Source of the DNA: Actinomycetes bacterium
GTDB lineage: Bacteria; Actinomycetota; Coriobacteriia; Coriobacteriales; UBA8131
Length of the DNA: 37,852 bases
Assembly (NCBI GenBank): GCA_009787085.1
Contig: WRGR01000030.1
Coordinates: 1 to 37,852, forward strand
Direction of reading: 5' to 3'
This document shows positions 8,301-16,675 of the stretch, one piece after another. A program made the position numbers and the translations under genes. Under the pieces are notes generated by a model. It saw only the letters and a program-made list of their open reading frames with translations. It searched no databases and was not told the DNA's origin. The first letter of the stretch is position 1; each line of letters opens with the position of its first letter.

Positions 8301-8786
8301 TTGGGGTCAACCGTCATCTTGGGCATCGATCCCGGCTTGGCTAACACCGGCTGGGGGGTGATCAAAGCCGACCATTCTAAGAATCGGGCTTTGGCCTATG
8401 GCTGCTTGAGCACTGCGGCCGGCAGTGAGCGCTGCCAGCGTCTGAATTCGATCCATCAGGGGCTTTGGGATGTCATCGAGCGCTTTGCACCGGTTGAGCT
8501 GGCGGTGGAGGCGGTGTATTTTGGTGTCAATGCCAAAAGTGCGCTGCTTACCGGAGAAGCTAGAGGGGTCGCACTGTTGGCTGCTGCCCAAGGCAGCATG
8601 TCGGTTAGCGAGTACTCGCCGACTCAGGTTAAACAGGTGGTCACAGGCAACGGCTATGCCAAAAAGTCGCAGATCCAGTATATGGTGAAGGCTTTTTTGC
8701 AGCTTGACCACCTGCCTCAGCCCGATCACGCTGCCGATGCCTTGGCGGTGGCGATCTGCCATGCCCAGATGCGGCGGCTGAACTGA
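8301..8786 (+). CDS. ruvC: Holliday junction resolvase RuvC
   Basis: RuvC cuts Holliday junctions symmetrically during recombinational repair. The 161-residue protein keeps the four metal-binding positions: D10 in GIDPGLANTGWG, E70 in AVEAVYFG, and H143 and D146 in PDHAADALAVAICH. Histidine at the third position replaces the aspartate of the E. coli enzyme, as known in the Thermus thermophilus RuvC, so activity is expected. The start is taken as TTG 8301, eight bases after AAGGA at 8288-8292; an earlier in-frame TTG at 8283 lies inside the upstream gene. The three ruv genes run in order C-A-B, as in many Gram-positive and actinobacterial genomes. Confidence 0.95.
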   Translation: MGSTVILGIDPGLANTGWGVIKADHSKNRALAYGCLSTAAGSERCQRLNSIHQGLWDVIERFAPVELAVEAVYFGVNAKSALLTGEARGVALLAAAQGSMSVSEYSPTQVKQVVTGNGYAKKSQIQYMVKAFLQLDHLPQPDHAADALAVAICHAQMRRLN

Positions 8787-8885
8787 GGTGTTGTTCAGTC
8801 AAAGGCAGTGCCGATGCAGTCCTGTTTGCAGGATGGCGTGGTGTGAGTGCCTCGGCGCTTGCCTAACGAGGAAAGCAGGTTTTTG

Positions 8886-9476
8886 ATGTTTGCCTTTATC
8901 CGTGGTCGTCTGGTTTGCCGGGATGCTGCCTCGGCGGTGATCGATGTCAACGGCATCGGTTTCAGGCTGGGCATGTCCACGCTGGCGCTGGCCGCTTTGG
9001 GAGCCGAGGGCAGCGAGACGACGATCCATACCAGCCTGATAGTCCGGGACGACTCCCTACAGCTTTACGGGTTTATCGACCCATGCGAGCAAGAGCTGTT
9101 CGAGCGGTTGCTGGGGGTTTCCGGCATTGGCCCCAAGGTCGCCCTGTCCGCCCTTTCGGCCTTTAGCGCTGCCAGCTTGGAACTGCTGATCGTTGAAGAG
9201 GACGTGAAGAGGCTTTCGGGCATCCCGGGCATCGGCAAGAAGACTGCCCAGCGCATCATTTTGGAGCTGAGGGGAACTTTGAGTGGCCAACAGGGGTCGC
9301 CTGTTGGCGGTACATCTGCGGGTCAAGGTGCTGGCCCAGCTGCTCAGGTCACCGAGGCTCTGCTGGGCATGGGTTTTACCAGCCGGGAGATAGGCTTGGC
9401 CATGCAGGGCTACGACGGCGGTGCCACCGATGCCGCTGAGCTGTTGCGCTTTGCCTTAAAGCGATTAGGAGGCTAA
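8886..9476 (+). CDS. ruvA: Holliday junction DNA helicase subunit RuvA
   Basis: RuvA binds the four-way junction and loads RuvB. The 196-residue protein starts with MFAFIRGRLV, the usual OB-fold beginning. Two helix-hairpin-helix motifs are clear: LGVSGIGPKVALSALS and LSGIPGIGKKTAQRIILEL. A Gly/Ala/Gln-rich flexible linker (about residues 140-160) leads to the C-terminal RuvB-contacting domain. ATG 8886 is preferred over in-frame ATG 8847 because it gives the family start. The preceding 99-base gap after ruvC holds only a weak TCCTG/CAGGA hairpin. The stop TAA abuts the ruvB ATG. Confidence 0.96.
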   Translation: MFAFIRGRLVCRDAASAVIDVNGIGFRLGMSTLALAALGAEGSETTIHTSLIVRDDSLQLYGFIDPCEQELFERLLGVSGIGPKVALSALSAFSAASLELLIVEEDVKRLSGIPGIGKKTAQRIILELRGTLSGQQGSPVGGTSAGQGAGPAAQVTEALLGMGFTSREIGLAMQGYDGGATDAAELLRFALKRLGG

Positions 9477-10547
9477 ATGGCGACTTGGGAGGCTGGCGAT
9501 ATTGACGATGCGGTCACTGGTTCAGATGTCAAGCGCACCTTGACACCGGAGTTGACCGAAGACGATCTCGGGCTTGACCGAACACTGCGGCCACGTAGAT
9601 TAGACGACTATATCGGCCAGTACAAGGTCAAAGAGAACCTGGCAGTGCTCATAGAGGCAGCGCGCCAGCGCCGTGACACCCTTGATCATCTGCTCTTCTC
9701 CGGCCCGCCGGGTTTAGGGAAGACGACGCTCTCGGCAGTGGTGGCCGCCGAACTCGGTGTTTCTATTAAGCCAACCAGCGGCCCAGCTATCGAACGCGCC
9801 GGCGACCTAGCGGCCATCCTCACTAACCTTGAGGCCGGCGATGTGCTGTTCATTGACGAGATACACCGTTTGAATCGTCAAATTGAGGAGATCCTCTACC
9901 CGGCGATGGAGGACTTCGTGTTGGATATCGTGGTCGGCAAAGGGCCTGCCGCCCAGTCGCTGCGCCTAGATATCCAGCCTTTCACCCTGATCGGGGCGAC
10001 GACCCGCACTGGCTTGCTCACCGGTCCTTTGCGCGACCGTTTCGGGATCGCCTTCCGTTTGGACTACTACCCTGAGGCCGAGCTGCAAGAGATCGTGGTG
10101 CGTTCGGCCGCCATCCTGAATGTTGTCATTGACGCAGCCGGTGCGCGGGAGATCGCCAGTCGTAGCCGAGGCACGCCGCGTTTAGCCAACCGGCTCTTGA
10201 AGAGGGTGCGGGACTTCGCCGAGGTTCGGATGTCCGGGGAAATTGATGCCAGGGTAGCTGCTCAGGCTTTGAGCTTCTTTGAAGTGGACGAGCTGGGCTT
10301 GGATGCCATGGACAACCGTATTCTAACGCTTCTGGCTAAGACTTTCTCTGGTCGGCCGGTTGGCCTGAGCACCTTGGCCAATGCCTTGGGTGAGGAGGCA
10401 GAGACCTTGGAGGACGTTTACGAGCCCTATCTTTTGCAGCAGGGCCTGTTGTTGCGAACGCCAAGGGGCAGGATGGCTACCGAGCGGGCCTATCGGCATC
10501 TCGGGCTGCCCCTCGGCTCGCCCGACCGTCAAACTGACGGCCAATAA
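9477..10547 (+). CDS. ruvB: Holliday junction branch-migration ATPase RuvB
   Basis: RuvB is the hexameric AAA+ motor that drives branch migration with RuvA. In the 356-residue protein Walker A is GPPGLGKT at 76-83 and Walker B is FIDEIHR (D127, E128). The GATTRTGLL sensor-1 region, the RDRFG arginine-finger segment and the [19 protein letters not shown] sensor-2 region follow, then the winged-helix C-terminal domain with [13 protein letters not shown]. The ATG directly follows the ruvA stop and AGGAGG at 9467-9472 is an ideal ribosome-binding site. The first 35 residues are acidic and unconserved. Confidence 0.98.
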   Translation: MATWEAGDIDDAVTGSDVKRTLTPELTEDDLGLDRTLRPRRLDDYIGQYKVKENLAVLIEAARQRRDTLDHLLFSGPPGLGKTTLSAVVAAELGVSIKPTSGPAIERAGDLAAILTNLEAGDVLFIDEIHRLNRQIEEILYPAMEDFVLDIVVGKGPAAQSLRLDIQPFTLIGATTRTGLLTGPLRDRFGIAFRLDYYPEAELQEIVVRSAAILNVVIDAAGAREIASRSRGTPRLANRLLKRVRDFAEVRMSGEIDARVAAQALSFFEVDELGLDAMDNRILTLLAKTFSGRPVGLSTLANALGEEAETLEDVYEPYLLQQGLLLRTPRGRMATERAYRHLGLPLGSPDRQTDGQ

Positions 10548-10563
10548 CGAATAGGAGTTGAGG

Positions 10564-11037
10564 ATGCTTCAAAACGACTACCTAATGCGGATAATCTTTC
10601 AGATGATCGAGGTGTTGCGACGTTCTTTGCAAAGGCAGCGCAGTGATCCGGAGGCCACGTCCGAAGAACTGGAGAAGTCCTTGGCCAATGCTGCGGGCAT
10701 AGAGCCAAAACTCTTCTTCTCGCTTGCTCCGGAGTCGATGATCACGCTGCTGAGCTTAGGGGGTTTTGACCCCCGGCTGGCCGGGTATCTGGTGCGCGGC
10801 ATGGCCTTGGATGCCGACCTGTTGGCCGAGGCCGGACACCAGCAGGGCGCCGAACTGAGAAGGTCGCAGCTCGATGCCCTGGCTAAAGCCTATGGTTTGG
10901 ATGTTGGTCCAGCCGACTTGAGCCCCGAAGGCATCTCGGGCTTCTTGGACGAAGAAGCTGCAGGGTCAACCGACAACAGCACAAGCGCCGATAGCGATAC
11001 AAATGCTACAACGAAAAAAGGGACGGAAACCGCATAG
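10564..11037 (+). CDS. Small cytosolic protein of unknown function (possible DUF6483 relative)
   Basis: A 157-residue soluble protein beginning MLQNDYLMRIIFQMIEVL. This resembles small Firmicutes/Actinobacteria proteins annotated as DUF6483, from memory and unchecked. Residues 1-120 are mostly predicted helix (Leu/Ala/Glu-rich). The last 30 residues are a Ser/Thr/Asp/Asn-rich low-complexity tail. No catalytic motif is visible. ATG 10564 follows AGGAG at 10552-10556; in-frame TTG 10558 is an alternative. It starts 16 bases after ruvB on the same strand and is probably the last gene of the ruv operon, because the next gene is convergent. Confidence 0.7.
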   Translation: MLQNDYLMRIIFQMIEVLRRSLQRQRSDPEATSEELEKSLANAAGIEPKLFFSLAPESMITLLSLGGFDPRLAGYLVRGMALDADLLAEAGHQQGAELRRSQLDALAKAYGLDVGPADLSPEGISGFLDEEAAGSTDNSTSADSDTNATTKKGTETA

Positions 11038-11057
11038 CAGCATTAATCGGCATCTCC

Positions 11058-11429
11058 CTAGGCGCGTGCCTCCCAAATGCCGTGTAGGTTGCAGAGTGCT
11101 TGAACGATGACCGGCTGATTGTCGCGTTTGATCTTGAAGCTGGCCTCCACCACGTTGGTTGGCCCGAAGCCGACATCCCCTACCATTTCGTCGCCGACGA
11201 ACAGCCTTATCCACTCAATGAGGTGTTCCTCAGTTTGAGGGTGGCTGATGCCCTTGAGGCCGATGCTGATTTTCACCGTCTGGCCGCTGGCCTCTTCGAT
11301 GATCTCAATGTTCGGAGTGTGCTTCAGCTCGAAGTCGCTGGCGGCATCGATATCCTCGATGTAGTGGACTTCCTGCTCGGTGCCTTCGTTGAGTTCGTTC
11401 ATAGAATTGTCGATCCTCAGATCTGCCAT
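11058..11429 (-). CDS. Superoxide reductase (neelaredoxin-type, single iron centre)
   Basis: The enzyme reduces superoxide to hydrogen peroxide without making oxygen, a defence typical of anaerobes. The 123-residue protein has all five iron ligands of the catalytic centre: H37 (in LKHTPNIE), H63 and H69 (in SHPQTEEHLIEW), and C113 and H116 (in CNLHGIW). K36 sits next to the first histidine, matching the catalytic lysine. The N-terminal 33 residues contain no cysteine, so the rubredoxin-like centre of desulfoferrodoxin is absent. ATG at 11429 gives a normal length; an upstream in-frame GTG at 11486 is possible but would add an unconserved segment. The gene is convergent with the upstream operon, and a TATAAT on its strand at 11574-11579 may be its promoter. 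Confidence 0.88.
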   Translation of the reverse strand: MADLRIDNSMNELNEGTEQEVHYIEDIDAASDFELKHTPNIEIIEEASGQTVKISIGLKGISHPQTEEHLIEWIRLFVGDEMVGDVGFGPTNVVEASFKIKRDNQPVIVQALCNLHGIWEARA

Positions 11430-11486
11430 AGTATGTCTCACTTTCTTTGGGTTTTCAGTGGCCGATTCTGTCGCTGCCGCTGTCAC

Positions 11487-11849
11487 GGCATTGCCTTTGG
11501 CATGTCAAAAGCACTCTGTTTGAGGGCTTGGGTCGGTATTAGTGTATCGCAAAGTAACTTTTTTAGGTATTCCATTATATTTATTGTAGATTAACAGAAA
11601 AAGAATTGCTAAACTGAGCTGTACAGCTTGTGCGGCAGACACCGGCGATGCCGGACATACATTAATCGAAGTAGAAAAGGGAGCGCCCGTCAATCATGCT
11701 ATACTAGCTTGCAAATAGGGTCGCCTGTGCTGGCGATGCCGTTGTCGCAAATAGTGGCACCGGTTATCGGTGGGTTCAGTGCGTATCCGCTTGCATCATG
11801 GTACGGCATTTTGAATGGCCGCCTCCGAACTGATCTGAAGGGATCCAAT
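11487..11849. other. Divergent intergenic region, mostly non-coding
   Basis: This 363-base region separates the reverse-strand superoxide reductase gene from the forward sepIVA-like gene. It is locally AT-rich (11555-11610), with a reverse-strand TATAAT at 11574-11579 and a forward TATACT-like element near 11700. Open frames of about 60 codons cross it on both strands but lack family resemblance or good ribosome-binding sites. I see no RNA gene in it. Confidence 0.5.
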
Positions 11850-12314
11850 ATGGATGACACCAATGTCTACGAACTACTTGACGCGCTCTCGAACCTGATT
11901 GATGGCGGCAAGCCCGTGTTGGGCAACAGGGATAAACGGCAGATTGATGCTGGCGAGGCATTGGATATCATCGATGTGATACGCCAAGAGTTTCCTGAGG
12001 AGATAGACGCCGCGAAAAAAATACTGCGTCAACAAGAAGAAATCCTAGCTGACGCCGAAATGGAGGGCAACCGGATTATTGAGGATGCCAGGAACCAGGC
12101 TCTAGTCATTGCCAGCGAGCAGGAAGTCAATCGGATTGCCTCCAGCCAAGCTGAACAGATCATGCGGGAGGCTAGAGAGGCTGAGCGTCAGACGCGCTCT
12201 GGTGCGGAGGAGTATGCGGACGGTGTGCTTGCTCATGCCCAGAATACCTTGGAGACCTTACTGGACAATATCAATAGATCCCGTGAGCGTTTGAACAATC
12301 GGGGTGTCCGCTGA
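11850..12314 (+). CDS. SepIVA/DivIVA-like coiled-coil protein
   Basis: A 154-residue soluble protein. The N-terminal part (residues 1-45) contains the VYELLDALSNLIDGG and GEALDIIDVIRQEFPEEIDAAKKIL segments, which resemble the start of mycobacterial SepIVA. The rest is a long Ala/Glu/Arg coiled coil (about residues 50-150). SepIVA and DivIVA proteins act at the septum or pole in actinobacteria. In Mycobacterium, as here, the gene lies directly upstream of a DUF177 gene, which supports the assignment. ATG 11850 follows AAGGG seven bases upstream; the frame is open further upstream but that part is unlike protein. Automatic pipelines may label such proteins ATP synthase subunit B because of the coiled coil. 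The septal role is inferred, not shown. Confidence 0.7.
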   Translation: MDDTNVYELLDALSNLIDGGKPVLGNRDKRQIDAGEALDIIDVIRQEFPEEIDAAKKILRQQEEILADAEMEGNRIIEDARNQALVIASEQEVNRIASSQAEQIMREAREAERQTRSGAEEYADGVLAHAQNTLETLLDNINRSRERLNNRGVR

Positions 12315-12329
12315 TTTTGTGTGGCCGTA

Positions 12330-12890
12330 ATGCGTAGCGGAGCTGCAGCATCAAGTCCAGAGAAGCAAGGGCCCCTGAGTTTTCGGTTGTTGCCCGAGCT
12401 TGCCGACTTGGGCAGCCAGGCGGAGCTTACGGGCAGCCTGACGGAGGAATGCATCCGAAAAGGCAGCTTGGAGCTGCGTCTGCCCCAAGGTATTGCCTAT
12501 CGTCTGCAACTCACCAATACTGGCAGCGGTGTGGTGCTTTCCGGATCCGCTCACGCCCAGGCCGTGACGGAGTGCAGCCGCTGTTTGGAAGAGGCCAGGA
12601 TTGACCTAGATGCCGATGTCGAGTGCTATTATGTGCTGCGGCCACGAGACAGCGAGTTGGCTACAGCCGATGACGAGGTGGTGCTGGTCGGTGTTGACGG
12701 TTGCGTCGACTTGCGGGAGCCGATCATTGCCGCACTGGTCTTTGAGACTCCGGTGGCGATTCTTTGTCGCTCGGACTGTGCTGGTCTTTGCCCCCACTGT
12801 GGGGCGGACTTAAACGATGGCGCCTGTGGCTGTGCCAACGAGGTTGACCCCAGCCACCCCCTAGCTGCATTACGCCAATTGATCCAATGA
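12330..12890 (+). CDS. DUF177 (YceD-like) protein
   Basis: DUF177 proteins accompany ribosomal protein L32 or rnc genes and have been linked to 23S rRNA accumulation in plants and bacteria. This 186-residue protein has the typical features: a CSRCLE motif in the middle and a C-terminal zinc-ribbon-like cluster (CRSDCAGLCPHCGADLNDG, then CGC). ATG 12330 or in-frame GTG 12321 could be the start; neither has a strong ribosome-binding site. It lies 15 bases after the sepIVA-like stop. The usual rpmF (L32) gene does not follow; the next gene is rpsB, behind a structured leader. Confidence 0.85.
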   Translation: MRSGAAASSPEKQGPLSFRLLPELADLGSQAELTGSLTEECIRKGSLELRLPQGIAYRLQLTNTGSGVVLSGSAHAQAVTECSRCLEEARIDLDADVECYYVLRPRDSELATADDEVVLVGVDGCVDLREPIIAALVFETPVAILCRSDCAGLCPHCGADLNDGACGCANEVDPSHPLAALRQLIQ

Positions 12891-12978
12891 TGCGTAATAT
12901 GCCGCTGGCTCCTTACTGCACCCTGTGTTGTGTGGTACCATTTAAAGGTTAGTCTATTACACATGCCCGGGGACTCAA

Positions 12979-13087
12979 GGATACCTGTGGCCCGTATTGA
13001 CAGGGGCTGTATCCAAGGGGTAGAGCTGGGCAGAGGGTGGTAGCTGCATGAGGCACCACGTCAAAGAAGCTTGACGGGTGTGGTGCC
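12979..13087 (+). promoter_or_regulatory. Structured 5' leader of rpsB (two hairpins)
   Basis: Two hairpins lie between the DUF177 gene and rpsB. The first (12979-13014) pairs GGATAC with GTATCC and encloses a CTGT/ACAG stem. The second (13052-13087) pairs GGCACCAC with GTGGTGCC perfectly and continues inward as GTCAA/TTGAC around a six-base loop, with a one-sided GGGT bulge. Neither is followed by a T-run, so they are not ordinary terminators. E. coli rpsB is controlled by S2 through its leader; by analogy this may be an autoregulatory site, which is inference. The ribosome-binding site AAAAGGAG at 13107-13114 lies just downstream. Confidence 0.55.
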
Positions 13088-13121
13088 CGGCGGCCCACAT
13101 ACAACGAAAAGGAGTTTGGAT

Positions 13122-14138
13122 ATGGATCAACCTGTCAACATCAGGTCGCTGCTGGAGGCCGCTGTACATTTCGGGCACCAGACGCGGCGCTGGAACCCGA
13201 AGATGAAGCCATATATCTTCGGTGAGCGCAACGGCGTGTACATCCTTGACTTGAAGCAAACCATGATCGGCCTAGACAGGGCTTTCAGCTTCGTGCGCAG
13301 CTTGGCCTCTCAAAACGGTGCCATACTTTTTGTCGGCACCAAGAAGCAGGCCCAAGAGCCGGTTTTCGTTCATGCCGAGCGCTGTGGGATGCCCTATGTC
13401 AATCACCGCTGGCTGGGCGGCATGCTGACCAACTTCGTCACCATTCGCGGCCGGGTGAGCAGGATGGAAGAGCTGGAGGCTATGGAGGCCGATGGGCGCA
13501 TGGCCGCCTTGCCGAAGAAGGAGCAGATCACCCTGAGAAAACAGCTTTCCAAGCTGCGTGAGAACCTTGACGGTATCCGTAATATGAAGGGTGTCCCCCA
13601 AGCCATCTTTGTGGTGGACACACATCGTGAGATGATCGCCATCCGCGAGGCCAGACGGCTGGGGATTCCGGTCGTCGGCATTATCGATACCAACTCCGAC
13701 CCCGATGATGTTGATTACGGGGTTCCCGGAAATGATGATGCCATCCGTTCGGTCAACATAATCACTGAGGTCATCGCCGAGGCGGTAATTGCTGGCACAG
13801 ACAAGGCACAGTTCAGCGAGGCAGAGATGATCGGCGGCAATGATGAGCCAGCTCCGCCCGTTGCTTCCGGTGGCGAAGTCGCTGCTTTCGGGTCTGCACT
13901 TGCGGATGCCCCAGCTCCCGAGGCCACTTTAGCGCCTACGGTCGCCTTGACAGCCGAGACTCCTTCTGCGGCTTTGGAATCGCCCATAGCAGAAGGCGAG
14001 CCAGTGGTGGAGGCTTCTGCAGCGGTCGTGCCTGCAGGGCTCGCTGCGGCAGTTGCCGCCCCGGCAGCCGATTCACCAGCAGACACTGGTTTTGCCGCCC
14101 CTGCTGAGAGCTCCTACGTTGTTGCTGACGCGGAGTAA
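13122..14138 (+). CDS. rpsB: 30S ribosomal protein S2 with long C-terminal extension
   Basis: S2 binds the 30S subunit with S1 and is needed for initiation. The conserved body covers residues 1 to about 245 (start MDQPVNIRSLLEAAVHFGHQ; later RWLGGMLTNF, MKGVPQAIFVVDTHRE, GIPVVGIIDTNSDPD). The protein is 338 residues, about 85 longer than the usual 250-260. The extension is Ala/Pro/Glu/Val-rich and low in complexity, and probably disordered. ATG 13122 follows AAAAGGAG at seven bases; the in-frame TTG at 13071 lies inside the leader hairpin and is rejected. Confidence 0.97.
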   Translation: MDQPVNIRSLLEAAVHFGHQTRRWNPKMKPYIFGERNGVYILDLKQTMIGLDRAFSFVRSLASQNGAILFVGTKKQAQEPVFVHAERCGMPYVNHRWLGGMLTNFVTIRGRVSRMEELEAMEADGRMAALPKKEQITLRKQLSKLRENLDGIRNMKGVPQAIFVVDTHREMIAIREARRLGIPVVGIIDTNSDPDDVDYGVPGNDDAIRSVNIITEVIAEAVIAGTDKAQFSEAEMIGGNDEPAPPVASGGEVAAFGSALADAPAPEATLAPTVALTAETPSAALESPIAEGEPVVEASAAVVPAGLAAAVAAPAADSPADTGFAAPAESSYVVADAE

Positions 14139-14196
14139 TGCCTGAAAACACTGATGCTCCACGCACGGAGCAGTAAAACTTGGGAAAGGAAAAAGC

Positions 14197-15069
14197 ATGG
14201 CAGAAGTAAGCGCCAAAATGGTCAAGGAGCTACGCGAAATGACCGGTGCAGGGATGATGGAATGCAAGAAGGCTCTGATGGAGGCGGAGGCCGACATGGA
14301 GAAGGCAGTCGATGTGCTGCGTACCCGCGGCTTGGCCGCCGCCGCCAAGAAAGCCGGGCGGGCAACGAACGAGGGGCTGATCGTGGCAGCGGTTTCTGAC
14401 GATATGCGCACTGCTGCTCTAGCTGAGGTAAACTGTGAGACCGATTTCGTCTCTCGCAATGATGTTTTCGGTAACTATGCGGCCAGAGTGGCGGCAGCAG
14501 TGCTGGAGAGCGACCCCGCCGACCTTGAGGCATTGAAGCAGGCTTCGGCAGGCGGTATCAGCGTTGACGAGATGATCACCGAGGCCATCCACACTATCGG
14601 TGAGAATATTCAGATATCCCGTTTCGTGCGGCGCTGCGTGGACACCGGGGCGATCTCCAGCTACATCCACGCTGGCGGCCGCTTGGGTGTTCTTGTTCTC
14701 TACAAACTTGGCAAGCAGGAGACGGCTGGCCTTGAGGGCTTCAAGACTATGGCCAAAGACATCGCCATGCAGGTGGCAGCGGCTAACCCGGCAACCGTGT
14801 CCCGTACCGATTACTCTGAGGAAGTGATCCAGCACGAGTTGTCCATCTACCAAGCCCAAGCTGCTGAGTCCGGCAAGCCCCAGAACATTCAGGCGAAGAT
14901 GGCAGAGGGGCGCTTAGAGAAGTTCTACCAAGAGAACACCTTGCTGGAACAGGCCTTCGTTAAAGACCCGGACATTACGGTGAAAGGGCTTGTGGCTGCC
15001 CAGTCTAAGTCTCTCGGCGACGAGATCGAGGTTATCGCCTTTGAGCGCTTCGAGCTGGGGCAAGGCTGA
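14197..15069 (+). CDS. tsf: Elongation factor Ts
   Basis: EF-Ts exchanges GDP for GTP on EF-Tu. The 290-residue protein has the N-terminal UBA-like domain with KELREMTGAGMMECKKAL, the second signature EVNCETDFVSRND, and both core subdomains, including VAAANP. Length and order are standard. AAAGGA lies a few bases before ATG 14197. It follows rpsB by 58 bases in the usual rpsB-tsf order. The gene is followed by a 48-bp palindrome and a new promoter for pyrH. Confidence 0.98.
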   Translation: MAEVSAKMVKELREMTGAGMMECKKALMEAEADMEKAVDVLRTRGLAAAAKKAGRATNEGLIVAAVSDDMRTAALAEVNCETDFVSRNDVFGNYAARVAAAVLESDPADLEALKQASAGGISVDEMITEAIHTIGENIQISRFVRRCVDTGAISSYIHAGGRLGVLVLYKLGKQETAGLEGFKTMAKDIAMQVAAANPATVSRTDYSEEVIQHELSIYQAQAAESGKPQNIQAKMAEGRLEKFYQENTLLEQAFVKDPDITVKGLVAAQSKSLGDEIEVIAFERFELGQG

Positions 15070-15104
15070 CGATATCGATTGAGATGCGGATATCTGGGGC
15101 ATAG

Positions 15105-15152
15105 CCGAACAACAGGCCACGTCGCCATATGGCGACGTGGCCTGTTGTTCGG
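15105..15152. repeat. 48-bp perfect palindrome between tsf and pyrH
   Basis: The sequence is its own reverse complement over 48 bases, with 24-base arms centred between 15128 and 15129 (CCAT|ATGG at the centre). As RNA it would form a very stable hairpin with a minimal loop. It begins 36 bases after the tsf stop, so it may end the rpsB-tsf transcript or protect its 3' end. No U-tract follows (next bases are TGGTCGG), unlike a normal intrinsic terminator. As DNA it could extrude a cruciform or serve as a symmetric protein site. Confidence 0.95.
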
Positions 15153-15247
15153 TGGTCGGCAGATGCCCATGCCCCGGCCTCTCTGTGACACTTGGTTGCC
15201 AATAACTGATGTCTGCAATGTTCAGCTAGGGCTACGAGCAAACGGAT

Positions 15248-15256
15248 TGCTATAAT
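15248..15256 (+). promoter_or_regulatory. Extended -10 promoter element for pyrH
   Basis: TGCTATAAT combines a perfect TATAAT hexamer (15251-15256) with an upstream TG, the extended -10 form that can work without a good -35. No convincing -35 is seen at the right distance. It lies 36 bases before the pyrH start and downstream of the palindrome, consistent with a separate transcript. Confidence 0.6.
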
Positions 15257-15291
15257 CAGCTTATGAACGTAGACGTAAACGAGGTAGAGAT

Positions 15292-16026
15292 TTGTCGGAG
15301 CAAACAGCAACTGGTTACAGTTATAAGTACCGTCGTGTCCTGCTGAAGCTTTCCGGAGAGCACTTGGCCGGCGAGCAGGGCTATGGCATCGATCCTCGGG
15401 TCATCAGCAGTTTGGCTGCTGAGATCAGCCGAATCAAAGAAGAGGGCGTCGAACTGGCTATCACTGTTGGTGGTGGCAATATATTCCGTGGCCTAGCTGC
15501 CTCCACCGAGGGCATGGACCGTTCGCAGGCCGACTATATCGGCATGTTGGCGACAGTGATGAACTCCTTGGCATTGCAGGAAGCCCTAGAGCGCGTCGGT
15601 GTCTTCACCCGGGTGATGAGCGCCATTGAGATGAGTGCTGTAGCAGAGACCTATATCCGCCGCCGCGCCATCCGCCATCTGGAGAAGGGGCGCGTGGTGA
15701 TCTTTGCCGCCGGCACCGGCAACCCTTACTTCACCACCGACACCACTGCCGCCTTGCGTGCCTGTGAGATCGAGGCCGATGTCTTCATGAAGGCCACCAA
15801 GGTGGATGGGGTCTATGACTCCGATCCGAGCATCAATCCCAACGCGACACGTTTTGACCGGGTTAGCTATCTGGAAGTGTTGACCCACGGTTTGGCCATT
15901 ATGGACAGCACTGCCATATCGCTTTGTATGGACAACAAGCTGCCGTTGATCGTATTCAACCTCGGGGTGCCTGGGAACATGCTGCGTGCCCTGTGTGGCG
16001 AAGCGGTTGGAACGGTGGTATATTAA
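15292..16026 (+). CDS. pyrH: UMP kinase
   Basis: UMP kinase phosphorylates UMP to UDP for pyrimidine nucleotide and peptidoglycan precursor supply. The 244-residue protein of the amino-acid-kinase fold shows [11 protein letters not shown] near the N terminus, [47 protein letters not shown] and [12 protein letters not shown], all family signatures. The start is TTG 15292, with GAGG at 15281-15284 seven bases upstream; no in-frame ATG gives a full protein. The order tsf-pyrH-frr is conserved across bacteria. Confidence 0.97.
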   Translation: MSEQTATGYSYKYRRVLLKLSGEHLAGEQGYGIDPRVISSLAAEISRIKEEGVELAITVGGGNIFRGLAASTEGMDRSQADYIGMLATVMNSLALQEALERVGVFTRVMSAIEMSAVAETYIRRRAIRHLEKGRVVIFAAGTGNPYFTTDTTAALRACEIEADVFMKATKVDGVYDSDPSINPNATRFDRVSYLEVLTHGLAIMDSTAISLCMDNKLPLIVFNLGVPGNMLRALCGEAVGTVVY

Positions 16027-16093
16027 CTGGACTGAGGTGTTAGGCATTAGCGGCTGTGTCAAGAGACAAGGATGCTGGATGGGAGATAAGGCT

Positions 16094-16651
16094 ATGATTG
16101 AAGAGATTATTGAACGCTTTGTGGAGAAGATGGAGAAAAGCGTCGCCAACCTCTCTGGCGAGTTTTCGGCCATTCGCACCGGTCGGGCTTCGGCGGCCAT
16201 GCTTGATCGGATCATGGTTGACTACTACGGCACACCAACGCCAGTGACCCAATTAGCTGGTGTTAAGTCGCCAGAGGCACACTTGCTGGTAGTGGAGCCA
16301 TGGGACAAGCAGGCCGTGCAAGCAGTGTCCAAGGCCATCCAAGCCTCAGATTTAGGCATTACGCCATCCACTGATGGCAGCGTGATTCGTTTGCCGTTCC
16401 CCGAACCCACCGAGGAGCGCCGCCGGGAGTTGGTCAAACAGTGCCGTCAAAGGGCCGAGGAGGCCAAGGTGGCGGTGCGCAACGAGCGTCGTGATGCCAA
16501 TGCCCGCTTGGAGCGGCTGATCAAAGACGAAGACATCAGTAAAGACGAGGTGAAGCGGGCCCAAGACCAAGTGCAGAAGTTGACCGACGAGCATACCGCT
16601 AAAATCGATGAACTGCTGAAACACAAAGAAGCAGAGGTCATGGAAGTCTGA
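16094..16651 (+). CDS. frr: Ribosome recycling factor
   Basis: RRF splits post-termination ribosomes together with EF-G. ATG 16094 gives exactly 185 residues, the standard length, and has GGAG at 16082-16085 upstream. The in-frame ATG 16079 would add five residues. Signatures seen are ANLSGEFSAIRTGRAS, YYGTPTPV, a VVEPWD strand, ITPSTDGSVIRLPFPEPTEERR, and the C-terminal EDISKDEVKRAQDQVQKLTD helix. It follows pyrH by 67 bases and precedes uppS by 24 bases, so it is probably in one operon with both. Confidence 0.97.
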   Translation: MIEEIIERFVEKMEKSVANLSGEFSAIRTGRASAAMLDRIMVDYYGTPTPVTQLAGVKSPEAHLLVVEPWDKQAVQAVSKAIQASDLGITPSTDGSVIRLPFPEPTEERRRELVKQCRQRAEEAKVAVRNERRDANARLERLIKDEDISKDEVKRAQDQVQKLTDEHTAKIDELLKHKEAEVMEV

Positions 16652-16675
16652 GCATCGTGGAAGCGGGCAGGGGTA

